Shown piece after piece: positions 7,733 through 16,894 of a stretch of DNA of 64,000 nt; position 1 is the first letter of the stretch; each line of letters starts with the position of its first letter. The stretch spans positions 1,550,001-1,614,000 of the forward strand of contig NZ_BAABBV010000001.1 in NCBI RefSeq assembly GCF_039538145.1, written 5' to 3'. The notes beneath the pieces were generated by a model. It did no database searches. It saw only the letters and a program-made list of their open reading frames with translations, and was not told the origin of the DNA. The position numbers and the translations under genes are program-made. Source of the stretch: Gryllotalpicola daejeonensis. GTDB lineage: Bacteria; Actinomycetota; Actinomycetes; Actinomycetales; Microbacteriaceae.

Positions 7733-9235
7733 CTAGCCAGCGCGCTCGAAACGGCACACGACCTCGCGGTGCGTCGGGTAGCGGCTGGCGGGAGCGAAGC
7801 CGTTCTCGAGCAGGGTCTTCGCGTCCCGCGGCTGAGTGCAGGGCGTTCCGTGCCGGGGGATGACGAGGATGAGCGAGCGGATGCCCGCGAGCTTCGCCGT
7901 CCTCTTCGCAAGCGGCACCGTCTTGTCGTGGAACGCGTCCGATGCGGGGAACGGAGTCTTCAGCGCGACGTCGACGAGCCCGTCAAAGTACTGCGGGTAG
8001 GCGTAGAGCGCCTCGCGCGGCCGACCGGGCGCGAACAGGATCGCGTCGCCGGGCTGCGAGTGCGCCGCGACCGTCTGGGCGACCTCGCGCAGGTCACTCT
8101 CACGCGGCTTCGCATAGGCGAGCCGCTGGCCGACGTAGGTGGGCAGCGCGATCACGAGCAGCGCGATGGTGACCGCGGCCACCAGCCGGCGGGCACTGAG
8201 GGCCGCGAGCGCCGCGGCGAGCGCCAGCGCGAGCCCTGGCATGGCGAAGGTGAGGTAGCGGCTCGTGAACACCGGCGAGCCGAGCAGGCTGATGCCGATG
8301 GTGATGGCGAAGGGCACGATCACCCAGCAGCCGGCGAGCAGCAGCCACTCCGGACACGCGGCGCGCAGGGCGGCGCGCCAGCGGACGGCGCCTGCGATGA
8401 TGAGGATCCAGACCGCGAAGGCGTAGCCCCAGGAGGTCTCACCGGCCGGCTCGACGAGCACCGTCCAGGCATTGAAGGCGCTGTTCGGGCCGATCCAGGC
8501 GATCTGCGCGCGCTCCTGCCACGCGAGGGTGAGGATCGGGCTCGCGGCGGCGAGGGCGACGAACCACGTGACAAGCAGGGGAATCCAGGCGCGGCGCGAG
8601 CTTCGGATGCCGCGGTTCGGTCGGTCGGACTCGTCGGTGTCGCGCCGCAGCAGCACGAAGAGCAGCTGCGCGACCACCAGCGTCGAGGTGAGCAGGAACG
8701 TCGACACCGAGAGGGCGATCGCCGCGCCGAGGGCGGCCCACCACCACCCGCCGCTGTCGAGGGCGATGAGCAGCAGCAGCCAGGCGGTGGCCGCGAGCGC
8801 CGCGGTCCAGGCATACGATCTCGCCTCTGCCCCAGCCCAGGTCAAGCGCGGCATGAACGCGAGCAGCACCGCGGCGAAGAGCGCGAGCCGAGGGCGCCCG
8901 AGCCGCTGCCCGATCAGCGCGGTCAGGGCGACCGCGACGCCGACGCCGAGCGCCGAGAAGCCGCGTGTGCCCGCCTCGCCGAAGCCGAAGATGCCCGACC
9001 AGTAGTGCAGGGCGACGTAGTAGACGGTGTGGCCGGCGTCGACGTAGCGCGTCGTGAACGGCAGTAGCTCGGCCGGCGTGAGGCGGGATGCCCGCACCGT
9101 CGCCACCTCGTCCGCCCAGAACGACGGCACCCAGGCGAATGCGAAGGAGAACAAGGCGGCGAGTGCCCCGAGGGTCCATGCGCGTCCGGCTGCTGGCACG
9201 GCTTCAGCCTCACCCTCCGTGCGCGCCGACCTCAA
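7733..9235 (-). CDS. GT-C fold glycosyltransferase-like integral membrane protein
   Basis: About 500-residue multi-spanning membrane protein of the ArnT/PMT (GT39-like) type, which uses polyprenyl-phosphate sugars on the outer face of the membrane. Seen: a first transmembrane helix near residues 20-36 followed at once by WADEVATVRASRL, the acidic first loop typical of GT-C enzymes, then about ten more hydrophobic segments (for example ALIGQRLGRPRLALFAAVLL and LLLIALDSGGWWWAALGAAI), and a soluble C-terminal part with LFAPGRPREALYAY. The start is uncertain: TTG at 9235 is the longest, and GTG at 9199 has a GAGG about 12 bases upstream. Acceptor unknown. Confidence 0.8.
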   Translation of the reverse strand: MRSARTEGEAEAVPAAGRAWTLGALAALFSFAFAWVPSFWADEVATVRASRLTPAELLPFTTRYVDAGHTVYYVALHYWSGIFGFGEAGTRGFSALGVGVAVALTALIGQRLGRPRLALFAAVLLAFMPRLTWAGAEARSYAWTAALAATAWLLLLIALDSGGWWWAALGAAIALSVSTFLLTSTLVVAQLLFVLLRRDTDESDRPNRGIRSSRRAWIPLLVTWFVALAAASPILTLAWQERAQIAWIGPNSAFNAWTVLVEPAGETSWGYAFAVWILIIAGAVRWRAALRAACPEWLLLAGCWVIVPFAITIGISLLGSPVFTSRYLTFAMPGLALALAAALAALSARRLVAAVTIALLVIALPTYVGQRLAYAKPRESDLREVAQTVAAHSQPGDAILFAPGRPREALYAYPQYFDGLVDVALKTPFPASDAFHDKTVPLAKRTAKLAGIRSLILVIPRHGTPCTQPRDAKTLLENGFAPASRYPTHREVVCRFERAG

Positions 9236-9284
9236 GGGGTCGATTTCAAGGAGACTGCCCAGCCACGACAGGCGCGTATGCGGC

Positions 9285-9290
9285 TACCTT
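9285..9290 (+). promoter_or_regulatory. Leaderless-type -10 box of the BI-1 gene
   Basis: TACCTT ends six bases before the ATG at 9297. That distance puts the transcription start at or next to the A of the ATG, the layout of leaderless actinobacterial mRNAs. No Shine-Dalgarno is visible in the short gap. Confidence 0.5.
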
Positions 9291-9296
9291 CGAGTC

Positions 9297-10112
9297 ATGG
9301 CATCGTCCAACAACCCGGCAATGAACCGCGTCTCCGCCTTCCGCGCGGGCGCACCGCAGCCGGTCGACCCGAACACCGTCGGCCAGGCCCCCGACCTCGA
9401 GGCTCTCTTCAACGCGCGCAGCGCCGGCTCGGCAGAGACCGGCCGCATGACCTACGAAGACACCGTCGTCAAGACCGCCGTGCTGTTCGTGGTGCTGCTG
9501 GCCACCGGTGTCGTCGGCTGGTTCGTTCCGGGCCTCGCGATCGTCGGCGCGATCGTCGGCCTGGTTTTCGGCCTCGTGAACTCCTTCAAGCGGAAGCCCT
9601 CCCCCGCCCTGATCGTGATCTACGCCGCGGCGCAGGGCCTCTTCCTCGGCGGCATCTCGAGCATCTTCGAGCGCGTCTTCCCCGGCGGCGTCGTGCTGCA
9701 GGCGGTCGTCGCGACGCTCGCGGTGTTCGGTGTGATGCTCGCCCTCTTCGCCAGCGGCAAGGTGCGGGCATCGGGTCGGCTCACCAAGATCTTCCTCGGC
9801 GCGATGATCGGCTACCTCGTCTACAGCCTGGTGAACGTCGGGCTGATGGTGTTCGGCGGCGTCTCCTCCGACCTCGCCTTCGGGCTCAACTCGGTCGAGG
9901 TCTTCGGCATCCCGCTCGGGCTCGGCATCGGCATCCTCGCCGTGCTGATGGGCGCGTACTCGCTCGTGCTCGACTTCGAGTTCATCAAGAACGGCGTGAA
10001 CAACCGGGCGCCGCGCGTCTACGGCTGGCAGGGCGGCTTCGGTCTGATGGTCACGCTCGTCTGGCTGTACGTGGAGTTCCTGCGGCTGTTCGCGATCCTC
10101 TCGCGCAACTGA
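9297..10112 (+). CDS. Bax inhibitor-1/YccA family membrane protein
   Basis: 271-residue integral membrane protein of the actinobacterial BI-1 branch, relatives of which act as pH-sensitive calcium leak channels or protease modulators; the role here is unknown. The first 60 residues are cytoplasmic and polar (MASSNNPAMNRVSAF ... GRMTYEDTVVKTA). Seven hydrophobic segments follow, with the family signature near the end, GAYSLVLDFEFIKNGVNNRAP, and EFLRLFAILSRN as C-terminus. ATG 9297 is the only start that fits: the upstream in-frame extension is antisense to the GT gene. It is convergent with the TPR gene. Confidence 0.9.
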   Translation: MASSNNPAMNRVSAFRAGAPQPVDPNTVGQAPDLEALFNARSAGSAETGRMTYEDTVVKTAVLFVVLLATGVVGWFVPGLAIVGAIVGLVFGLVNSFKRKPSPALIVIYAAAQGLFLGGISSIFERVFPGGVVLQAVVATLAVFGVMLALFASGKVRASGRLTKIFLGAMIGYLVYSLVNVGLMVFGGVSSDLAFGLNSVEVFGIPLGLGIGILAVLMGAYSLVLDFEFIKNGVNNRAPRVYGWQGGFGLMVTLVWLYVEFLRLFAILSRN

Positions 10113-10167
10113 CCGCAGGCCGCATCCACCCGGCGCGCCAGGGTGCCCAGTCGGCTCCTCCGAGTGC

Positions 10168-10217
10168 CCGTTCGGCGCACGTGTTGCCGCTGCACGGGCC
10201 ACAATTGCGCCGAATGG
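10168..10217. terminator. Inverted repeat in the convergent gap
   Basis: Arms CCGTTCGGCGCA (10168-10179) and TGCGCCGAATGG (10206-10217) pair at 11 of 12 positions. They lie between the plus-strand BI-1 gene and the minus-strand TPR gene, where a bidirectional terminator is expected. The 26-base loop and lack of a T tract keep confidence modest. Confidence 0.4.
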
Positions 10218-10268
10218 ACGCAGCAACGGGCGAGCGTCGACACGCGAGCCGGGGGCGGATGCCGCGAG

Positions 10269-10748
10269 CTACGCGAGCTCTTCCGCGTAGGCCCGCGCGG
10301 AGCGCTGGTAGCGCGGCAGGTGATCGGCCAGGGCCGTAAGCGCCGTCTGCAGCGCCTCGGCCGGTCGACCCGCGCTGTGCAGCACCAGCGCGCGGAAGAA
10401 GGCCGGGGCGTCGCCGAGCTCGGGAGCATCCAGGGCATCGAGCAGTTCGAGCGCCTCGTCGGTGCGGCCGAGGTTTCGGAGCGTGCTCGCGAGCTGAATG
10501 GTCACCTGGTGCGCCCGCTCGGGGGCGAGCCCCGCAGCCAGCGCCTCGCGATACGGCCCCACCGCCTCTTCCTCGAGGCCGAGCGAGTCGTGCACGCCGC
10601 CCCACTCGGCGAGCGCCTCGGGGTCGCCGGCGGGGCGCTCCTCCACGAGGGCGCGCATGCGCTTCAGGCATCTCTCTGCGTCGCTCTCATCGAACTCGGC
10701 CCAGAACTGCGCGACCCGCGCCTGCCAGCTGTCTTCGGTCTCGCTCAT
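10269..10748 (-). CDS. Small tetratricopeptide-repeat protein
   Basis: 159-residue soluble protein made almost wholly of helical TPR-like repeats. Examples are DAERCLKRMRALVEERP, LAEWGGVHDSLGLEEEAVGPY, LASTLRNLGRTDEALELLDAL and ALVLHSAGRPAEALQTAL. This matches the TPR_5 type of bacterial TPR proteins, thought to be protein-interaction scaffolds. The ATG at 10748 is 20 bases downstream of the sigma-factor stop, so it may be cotranscribed with that gene, whose C-terminal half is also TPR-like. The ORF can be extended far upstream in frame only by reading antisense-like, arginine-rich sequence, so the short form is preferred. Confidence 0.8.
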   Translation of the reverse strand: MSETEDSWQARVAQFWAEFDESDAERCLKRMRALVEERPAGDPEALAEWGGVHDSLGLEEEAVGPYREALAAGLAPERAHQVTIQLASTLRNLGRTDEALELLDALDAPELGDAPAFFRALVLHSAGRPAEALQTALTALADHLPRYQRSARAYAEELA

Positions 10749-10768
10749 GCGCTCAACCCTGCCATGGG

Positions 10769-12028
10769 TCAAAGTGCGCGCAGCTTGCCCTCGAGCACGG
10801 CGCGCTCGCGCTCGTTGGCGGTCTGCGCGATCGCGCGCGTGAACTCGGCACGGGCCTCCTCGGCTCGGCCGAGCCGCGCGAGCAGCTCGCCGCGCACCCC
10901 GGGCAGCTGGCCGTAGCCCGCGAGCGACCCCGCCGCGACGAGTTCGTCGACGAGCCGCAGCGCGGTCGCCGGCCCCTCGGCCATCGACACTGCGACGGCC
11001 CGGTTCAGCTCGACCACGGGCGACGGTGCGATGCGACCCAGCGCCTCGTAGAGCACAACGATACGAGCCCAGTCGGTCTCGTCGACCGAGGCGGCGATGT
11101 CGTGGCACTCGGCGATCGCGGCTTGCAGTCCGTAGGGGCCGCGGCCCCTACCGAGCGCATCGGCGCGCGCGAGCGCCGCCCGGCCGCGGGCGATCAGCGC
11201 GCGATCCCAGCGGGCGCGATCCTGATCGGCGAGCAGAATCGGATTCCCGTCGGCGTCGAGCCGCGCCGGGAAGCGCGCCACGAGGAACTCCATGAGCGCC
11301 GCGAGACCATGCACCTCGGGCTCGCGCGGCACCAGCTCGGCGAGCACGCGCGCGAGCCGCAGCGCCTCGCGGGCGAGGTCGGCGCGCATCCACTCGCTGC
11401 CGGAGGCCGCCGCATACCCCTCGTTGAAGATCAGATAGAGCACCGACAGCACGGCTGACAGCCGCCCGGCGTATTCCTCGCGCGCTGGCACCTCGAAGGG
11501 AACCGCCGCGGCGGCGAGCGTCTTCTTCGCGCGCACGATGCGCTGCTGCACCGTCGCGACCGGCACGAGGAACGCCCGCGCGATCTCCTCGGTCGTCAGA
11601 CCGCCGACCGTGCGCAGGGTGAGGGCGATGGATGCCTCGCGCGACAGCACCGGGTGACACGCGATGAACACCAACCGCAGCACGTCGTCGTCGATCGCGT
11701 CAGGGTCCCACGGGGCGTTGGCGCCGGCATCCGTCTCGTTGATTTCGCGCTCGCGCGCGAGCTGCGCGTATTTCTCGTCGCGGGCGGCGGCACGCCGCCA
11801 CCCGTCGATCGCACGCCGCTTGGCCACCGCGACGAGCCAGGCGCCGGGGTTGGCCGGCACGCCGTGTTCCGGCCAACCCGCGAGCGCCTCGGCGAGCGCG
11901 TCCTGCGCAAGGTCTTCCGCGAGTGCGAAGTCGTGCGTGTAGCGCGTCAGGGTCGCGACGATGCGCGCCGATTCGATGCGCCACACGGCTTCGACCGCGC
12001 GGCGAGCGGATGCGTCGACCTCAGTCAT
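10769..12028 (-). CDS. ECF sigma factor, ECF42-type with TPR-like C-terminal extension
   Basis: 419-residue RNA polymerase sigma factor. Region 2 is at about residues 15-85 (FALAEDLAQDALAEALAGWP, NPGAWLVAVAKRRAIDGWRR) and region 4 at about 120-175 (ALTLRTVGGLTTEEIARAF, VATVQQRIVRAKKTL). The last ~230 residues are helical and TPR-like (ALARADALGRGRGPYGLQAAIAECH, ELNRAVAVSMAEG). This architecture, with DGPF-family genes next door, is that of group ECF42, where the C-terminal part regulates activity instead of an anti-sigma factor. The two DGPF genes directly upstream on the same strand fit this. Target promoters are unknown. Confidence 0.88.
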   Translation of the reverse strand: MTEVDASARRAVEAVWRIESARIVATLTRYTHDFALAEDLAQDALAEALAGWPEHGVPANPGAWLVAVAKRRAIDGWRRAAARDEKYAQLAREREINETDAGANAPWDPDAIDDDVLRLVFIACHPVLSREASIALTLRTVGGLTTEEIARAFLVPVATVQQRIVRAKKTLAAAAVPFEVPAREEYAGRLSAVLSVLYLIFNEGYAAASGSEWMRADLAREALRLARVLAELVPREPEVHGLAALMEFLVARFPARLDADGNPILLADQDRARWDRALIARGRAALARADALGRGRGPYGLQAAIAECHDIAASVDETDWARIVVLYEALGRIAPSPVVELNRAVAVSMAEGPATALRLVDELVAAGSLAGYGQLPGVRGELLARLGRAEEARAEFTRAIAQTANERERAVLEGKLRAL

Positions 12029-12032
12029 GAGG

Positions 12033-12084
12033 AGCGGGTTTCGAGACGCGCGCTCCGCAAGCTCCGCGTGCTCCTCAACCAGCG
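12033..12084. repeat. Dispersed intergenic repeat of the TTTCGAGACG / CTCCTCAACCAGCG type
   Basis: GGTTTCGAGACGCGCGCTCC ... GTGCTCCTCAACCAGCGG, with an internal CTCCGCAAGCTCCG. From memory, closely similar elements recur between genes of Microbacteriaceae and related actinobacteria. It fills the 46-base gap between the sigma gene start and the DGPF gene end, and its right edge contains the DGPF stop codon. Only one copy was found in this window. Confidence 0.55.
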
Positions 12085-12503
12085 GAGCTGTCGCGATAGC
12101 CGTGCTCGATCCACTCCTGCTCTTTCTTGACCCACTCGTTGTCGGCCGGGAAGTCCTCCGGCCCCTGGATGCGGCGGATCTCGAGCTTGTTGCCGGGGGT
12201 CAGCGGCGCGCGCTTGGCCCACTCCGCCGCCTCTTCGATGGTGGGCACGTCGAGCACCCAGAAGCCGTTGAACAGTTCCTTCGTCTCGCCGTAGGGGCCG
12301 TCGGTGACGACCGGCGGGGTCTGGTCGAAGTCGACCACGAGCCCGGCCTCGGGCGAGAGGCCCTCGCCGCCGACCATCACGCCGGCCTTGAGCATCGACT
12401 CGTTGTACTTCCCCATCACCTCGAGCACCTCGTTGAAGTCGACGTTCTCGAATGCCGCCTTCGCCTCGTCGGTGCCGCGCATGATCAGCATGTACTTCGG
12501 CAT
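12075..12503 (-). CDS. YCII-related / DGPF-domain protein
   Basis: 142-residue protein of the DGPF family (ferredoxin-like alpha-beta fold related to YCII). Seen: KYMLIMRGTDEA start, EVMGKYNESMLKAGVMVGGEGL, the signature VTDGPYGETKELFNGFWVLDV, and a C-terminal RRIQGPEDFP region. Its biochemical function is unknown; homologues occur beside ECF41/42 sigma factors and are presumed part of the regulon or its control. It is separated by two bases from the paralogue upstream (12506-12958), so one operon. The last codons and stop lie inside the repeat at 12033-12084. Confidence 0.85.
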   Translation of the reverse strand: MPKYMLIMRGTDEAKAAFENVDFNEVLEVMGKYNESMLKAGVMVGGEGLSPEAGLVVDFDQTPPVVTDGPYGETKELFNGFWVLDVPTIEEAAEWAKRAPLTPGNKLEIRRIQGPEDFPADNEWVKKEQEWIEHGYRDSSAG

Positions 12504-12505
12504 GA

Positions 12506-12958
12506 TCAAGCCTCGACCTTCTGCGCCGCGCGGCGGATGAGCGCCTTGCGCCACTCGACCTCGCGCTGAATCCACGGGTTGTCCTGCGGGAACTCGTCGA
12601 TCGTCGGAATGCGCCGGATCTCGGTCTTCACGCCGGGGCCGGAGGGGATCTTCAGCGCCCACTCGATGGCGGTCTGCTTGTCGGGCACGTCGAGGATCCA
12701 GAAGCCGTTGAACAGCTCCTTCGTCTCGCCGTAGGGGCCGTCGGTGACGACCGGTGGGGTGGTCGAGTAGTCGACGACGGCGCCGAGCGCGGCATCTTCG
12801 AGCCCCTCGCCGGCCACGAGCACGCCGGCGTTGAACAGTTCCTCGTTGAACCGGCCCATGGTCTCGATCATCTTGTCGAAATCCATGCCGGCGTCCGCCA
12901 TCGCCTGCTGCGCGGCGGCCTCGTCGACCGTGCGCATGATCAGCATGTAGTTGCTCAT
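12506..12958 (-). CDS. YCII-related / DGPF-domain protein, paralogue
   Basis: 150-residue paralogue of the next gene, sharing NYMLIMRTVDEA, ETMGRFNEELFNAGVLVAGEGL, VTDGPYGETKELFNGFWILDV and an EIRRIPTIDEFP end. The near-identical central block shows recent duplication. First gene of the DGPF-DGPF-ECF42-TPR run on the minus strand; ATG 12958 is preceded by GGAAAGGGCTCACCG, giving a usable Shine-Dalgarno. No catalytic residues are assigned for the family. The motif reads DGPY rather than DGPF in both copies. Confidence 0.85.
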   Translation of the reverse strand: MSNYMLIMRTVDEAAAQQAMADAGMDFDKMIETMGRFNEELFNAGVLVAGEGLEDAALGAVVDYSTTPPVVTDGPYGETKELFNGFWILDVPDKQTAIEWALKIPSGPGVKTEIRRIPTIDEFPQDNPWIQREVEWRKALIRRAAQKVEA

Positions 12959-13073
12959 CGGTGAGCCCTTTCCAGGTGTGCGAGCCGCTCTTGCCACGAC
13001 CCTCTCACCCATGCGTCGAACGGGAAAGACGAAGATCGACGACGGCGCCGAAAATCTTCCGGTCGACTTCGGA

Positions 13074-13913
13074 TCAGTTCGCGAGCGCCTGGGTTCCGAG
13101 CACGATCGCGAGCTCGAGCCGCTCGGCGTCCTCGCTGCCAGGCTCGGCCGAATAGACCATGATGCGCAGGTCGTCACCCGCGACGATCAGCGTGTCGCAG
13201 TCGAGGCCGATGCGCCCGACGGCGGGGTGGTCGAAGTACTTGTGACGCGAGCGGTCGTCGTGCGCGCGAAGCTCTGCCGACTCCCACAGGCGGGTGAACA
13301 GCGGGCTTGTGCGCAGCTCGGCGACGAGCTTCTTCACGCGCGGGTCGTTCGGGTACTTCGCGGCCGTGAGCCGCAGGTCGGCGACGATTCCCTCCTGCTG
13401 CTCGGCGAGCTGCTCGGGCGTGTGCACGGCGGCCGGCCCCGGCCCGACCACGTTGCGCCAGACGCCGTTGCGCTCGATGCCCTGCCACGCGCTCGCACCG
13501 GTCAGCGCCTCGTAGCCCGCGTTCGCCACGATCAGGTTCCACATCGCGTCGTAGACCACGACCGGGTTTCCGGTGAGCCGGTCGAGCAGGCGCTGCACGC
13601 TGGGTGGGATGCGCGACGAGACGAGACCCGGGCCGGGCGCAGCCTGCCCGGCGAGCCGGAAGAGCAGCTCGCGCTCGGGGTCGCTGAGTCGCAGCGCGCG
13701 GGCGAGCGCCTCGAGCACCTGCATCGAGGGAGAGGTCGCGCGCCCCTGCTCCAGCCTGGTCAGGTAGTCGACCGAGATGCCCGCGAGCCCCGCGAGCTCC
13801 TCTCGCCGCAACCCCTCGGCTCGCCGCCGCCCGCCGTGCGGCAGCCCGACCGCCTCGGGTGCGACGCGGTCTCGCCAACGGCGCACGGCCTGACCGAACT
13901 CGCGAGTCTCCAC
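13074..13913 (-). CDS. MmyB-like XRE-family transcriptional regulator
   Basis: 279-residue DNA-binding protein. The N-terminal helix-turn-helix (about residues 25-85) reads GLRREELAGLAGISVDYLTRLEQGRATSPSMQ in two halves, typical of the XRE/MmyB group. The C-terminal ~170 residues are the MmyB-like ligand-binding domain (VVVYDAMWNLIVANAGYEAL, RSRHKYFDHPAVGRIGLDCDTLIV). Such regulators in actinobacteria usually control the divergent neighbour, here an SDR oxidoreductase starting 101 bases away. The start is GTG at 13913, with a CACACT hexamer six bases before it, possibly leaderless. The ligand is unknown; fatty-acid-like ligands are reported in some relatives. Confidence 0.88.
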   Translation of the reverse strand: METREFGQAVRRWRDRVAPEAVGLPHGGRRRAEGLRREELAGLAGISVDYLTRLEQGRATSPSMQVLEALARALRLSDPERELLFRLAGQAAPGPGLVSSRIPPSVQRLLDRLTGNPVVVYDAMWNLIVANAGYEALTGASAWQGIERNGVWRNVVGPGPAAVHTPEQLAEQQEGIVADLRLTAAKYPNDPRVKKLVAELRTSPLFTRLWESAELRAHDDRSRHKYFDHPAVGRIGLDCDTLIVAGDDLRIMVYSAEPGSEDAERLELAIVLGTQALAN

Positions 13914-14014
13914 GCTTCAAGTGTGCGCCGGGCAGGCATCCGTTTCATGGCCCTGCCATTCCTACGAAAAGTCGGCGACTGCCTAGCTGCGGATGCCTGA
14001 CCGACGCTCGTTGC

Positions 14015-14731
14015 ATGACAACAACTCTCATCACCGGGGCCAACAAGGGCCTCGGCAAGGAAACCGCCCGTCAGCTCGTCGCCCTCGGTCACACGGTCTA
14101 CGTCGGCTCGCGCGACGAGACCCGCGGGCGTGCAGCCGCCGACGAGCTCGGCGCCCGCTTCGTGCAGCTCGATGTGACCGACGACGCCTCGGTCGCCGCT
14201 GCGCTCGCCCGGATCGAGGCGGACGGCGGCCTCGACGTGCTCGTGAACAATGCCGGCATCGCCTCGTACGAGTTCGGCGCAGACGGGGTGCACGAGAAGA
14301 CCGACGGCCCGAGCGCTCTCGCAGTCTTCGACACCAACGCCGTCGGCATCATCCGCGTCACGCAGGCGGCGCTGCCCCTGCTGCGCAGGTCGGCGAACCC
14401 CGTCGTCGTGAATGTCTCGAGCGCACTCGGCTCGTTCTGGGCCGTTCACGAGGACTCTCGGCCGGCCTCGCACTTCCCCACGCTGGTCTACGGCCCGAGC
14501 AAGGCCGCCGTCTCGATGCTGACGGTGCAGTACGCGAAGGCCGTGCCCGAAGTGAAGTTCAACGCGGTCGAGCCCGGCATCACCGCGACGGAGCTGGGCG
14601 GCGGCGAGCCCGGCGACCACCCCGGCCGCCCCGCGTCAGAGAGCGCGAAGATCGTCGTGAAGCTCGCGACCATCGGCGCCGACGGACCGACCGGAACGTT
14701 CCAGGAAGACGACGGCGAGCTCGGCTGGTAG
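14015..14731 (+). CDS. Short-chain dehydrogenase/reductase (SDR)
   Basis: 238-residue NAD(P)-dependent oxidoreductase. Seen: nucleotide-binding TLITGANKGLGKETARQL (about residues 3-20), a basic residue after the second strand (GSRDETRGR) suggesting NADPH, DVLVNNAGIASYE, the active-site region VVNVSSALGSF, and the YxxxK pair in VYGPSKAAVSML. This is a carbonyl-reductase-like classical SDR; the substrate is unknown. It is divergent from the MmyB-like regulator, which probably controls it. ATG 14015 begins directly at the conserved fold; the longer frame upstream is antisense to the regulator. Confidence 0.9.
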   Translation: MTTTLITGANKGLGKETARQLVALGHTVYVGSRDETRGRAAADELGARFVQLDVTDDASVAAALARIEADGGLDVLVNNAGIASYEFGADGVHEKTDGPSALAVFDTNAVGIIRVTQAALPLLRRSANPVVVNVSSALGSFWAVHEDSRPASHFPTLVYGPSKAAVSMLTVQYAKAVPEVKFNAVEPGITATELGGGEPGDHPGRPASESAKIVVKLATIGADGPTGTFQEDDGELGW

Positions 14732-14780
14732 CGGCAAGTACGCCGCTCGCCCGCATGCTCAGACCGGTCACGTCGCACGC

Positions 14781-14880
14781 ACTTCGATGAGGACACCATT
14801 TCTGCCGCCTAGGGCACCAATGGTGCCCTCGCGGGAAAAAACGGTGTCCTCAGCCCGAAACGTGGTGTCCTCCTCGAAGT
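14781..14880. repeat. Symmetric array of five 21-bp-spaced GGTGYCCTC units
   Basis: Between the convergent SDR and cupin genes, the core GGTGYCCTC occurs on the plus strand at 14822, 14843 and 14864 (exactly 21-bp steps). On the minus strand it occurs at 14818 and 14797 (5' ends, 21-bp step; the first has one end mismatch). The two halves are mirror images about 14820. The spacers carry A-runs. After the outermost unit on each side comes the same tail, TCGAAGTGC. The outer 18 bases (14781-14798 and 14863-14880) are inverted repeats with one mismatch. Confidence 0.8.
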
Positions 14881-14893
14881 GCTGTGGAGAGCG

Positions 14894-15259
14894 TCAGTCG
14901 AGCTCGCGGAGCGCCGATGTCCTGTCGCCGCCGGCGTCCCCGGTGTTGACCGTTCCCTTCGGCTCGAAGAGCAGCGCCTGCACTTCGTCGGGTGCCTTCG
15001 GGCAGTGCTCCACTCCGCGCGGGACGACGAACACATCGTTCGGCCCGAGCAGCACATCTCGGTCGCGCAGTTGAATCGTGAGCGCCCCCGAGAGCACGAG
15101 AAACAGCTCATCCGTCTCGGGATGCGTGTGCCACACGAACTCGCCCTTGAGCTTGACCACTTTCACGTCGTAGTCGTTCACGCTCGTGAGGCGGTGGGGC
15201 TGCCAGTGCTCGGAGATGCGCTCGAGGGCCGTGAGAACGTTGCGGACGTCGTCTGTCAT
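14894..15259 (-). CDS. Cupin-domain protein
   Basis: 121-residue single-domain cupin. Seen: metal-binding motif 1 FVWHTHPETDELFLVLSG (two His and a Glu, about residues 42-59) and motif 2 DVFVVPRGVEHCPKA (about 76-90), giving a complete 3-His/1-Glu set. Such small cupins bind metals or small ligands and may be isomerases or dioxygenases; no specific reaction can be assigned. The ATG at 15259 has GATACT six bases upstream, so the mRNA may be leaderless. It lies downstream of the guaA terminator and is convergent with the SDR gene. Confidence 0.85.
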   Translation of the reverse strand: MTDDVRNVLTALERISEHWQPHRLTSVNDYDVKVVKLKGEFVWHTHPETDELFLVLSGALTIQLRDRDVLLGPNDVFVVPRGVEHCPKAPDEVQALLFEPKGTVNTGDAGGDRTSALRELD

Positions 15260-15265
15260 GAAGTC

Positions 15266-15271
15266 AGTATC
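15266..15271 (-). promoter_or_regulatory. Leaderless-type -10 box of the cupin gene
   Basis: On the minus strand GATACT ends six bases before the ATG at 15259. It is close to the consensus and positioned for transcription to start at the ATG. Confidence 0.45.
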
Positions 15272-15277
15272 GAGCCG

Positions 15278-15317
15278 TGACGACGAATGCCGGCCCGAAG
15301 GGCGGCATTCGTCGTCA
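15278..15317 (-). terminator. guaA operon terminator
   Basis: Perfect 15-bp inverted repeat (TGACGACGAATGCCG with its complement at 15303-15317) and a ten-base loop, placed directly after the guaA stop codon at 15320. It is one of the strongest hairpins in the window and separates guaA from the cupin gene. Confidence 0.85.
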
Positions 15318-15319
15318 GC

Positions 15320-16889
<1,570 letters not shown>

Positions 16890-16894
<5 letters not shown>

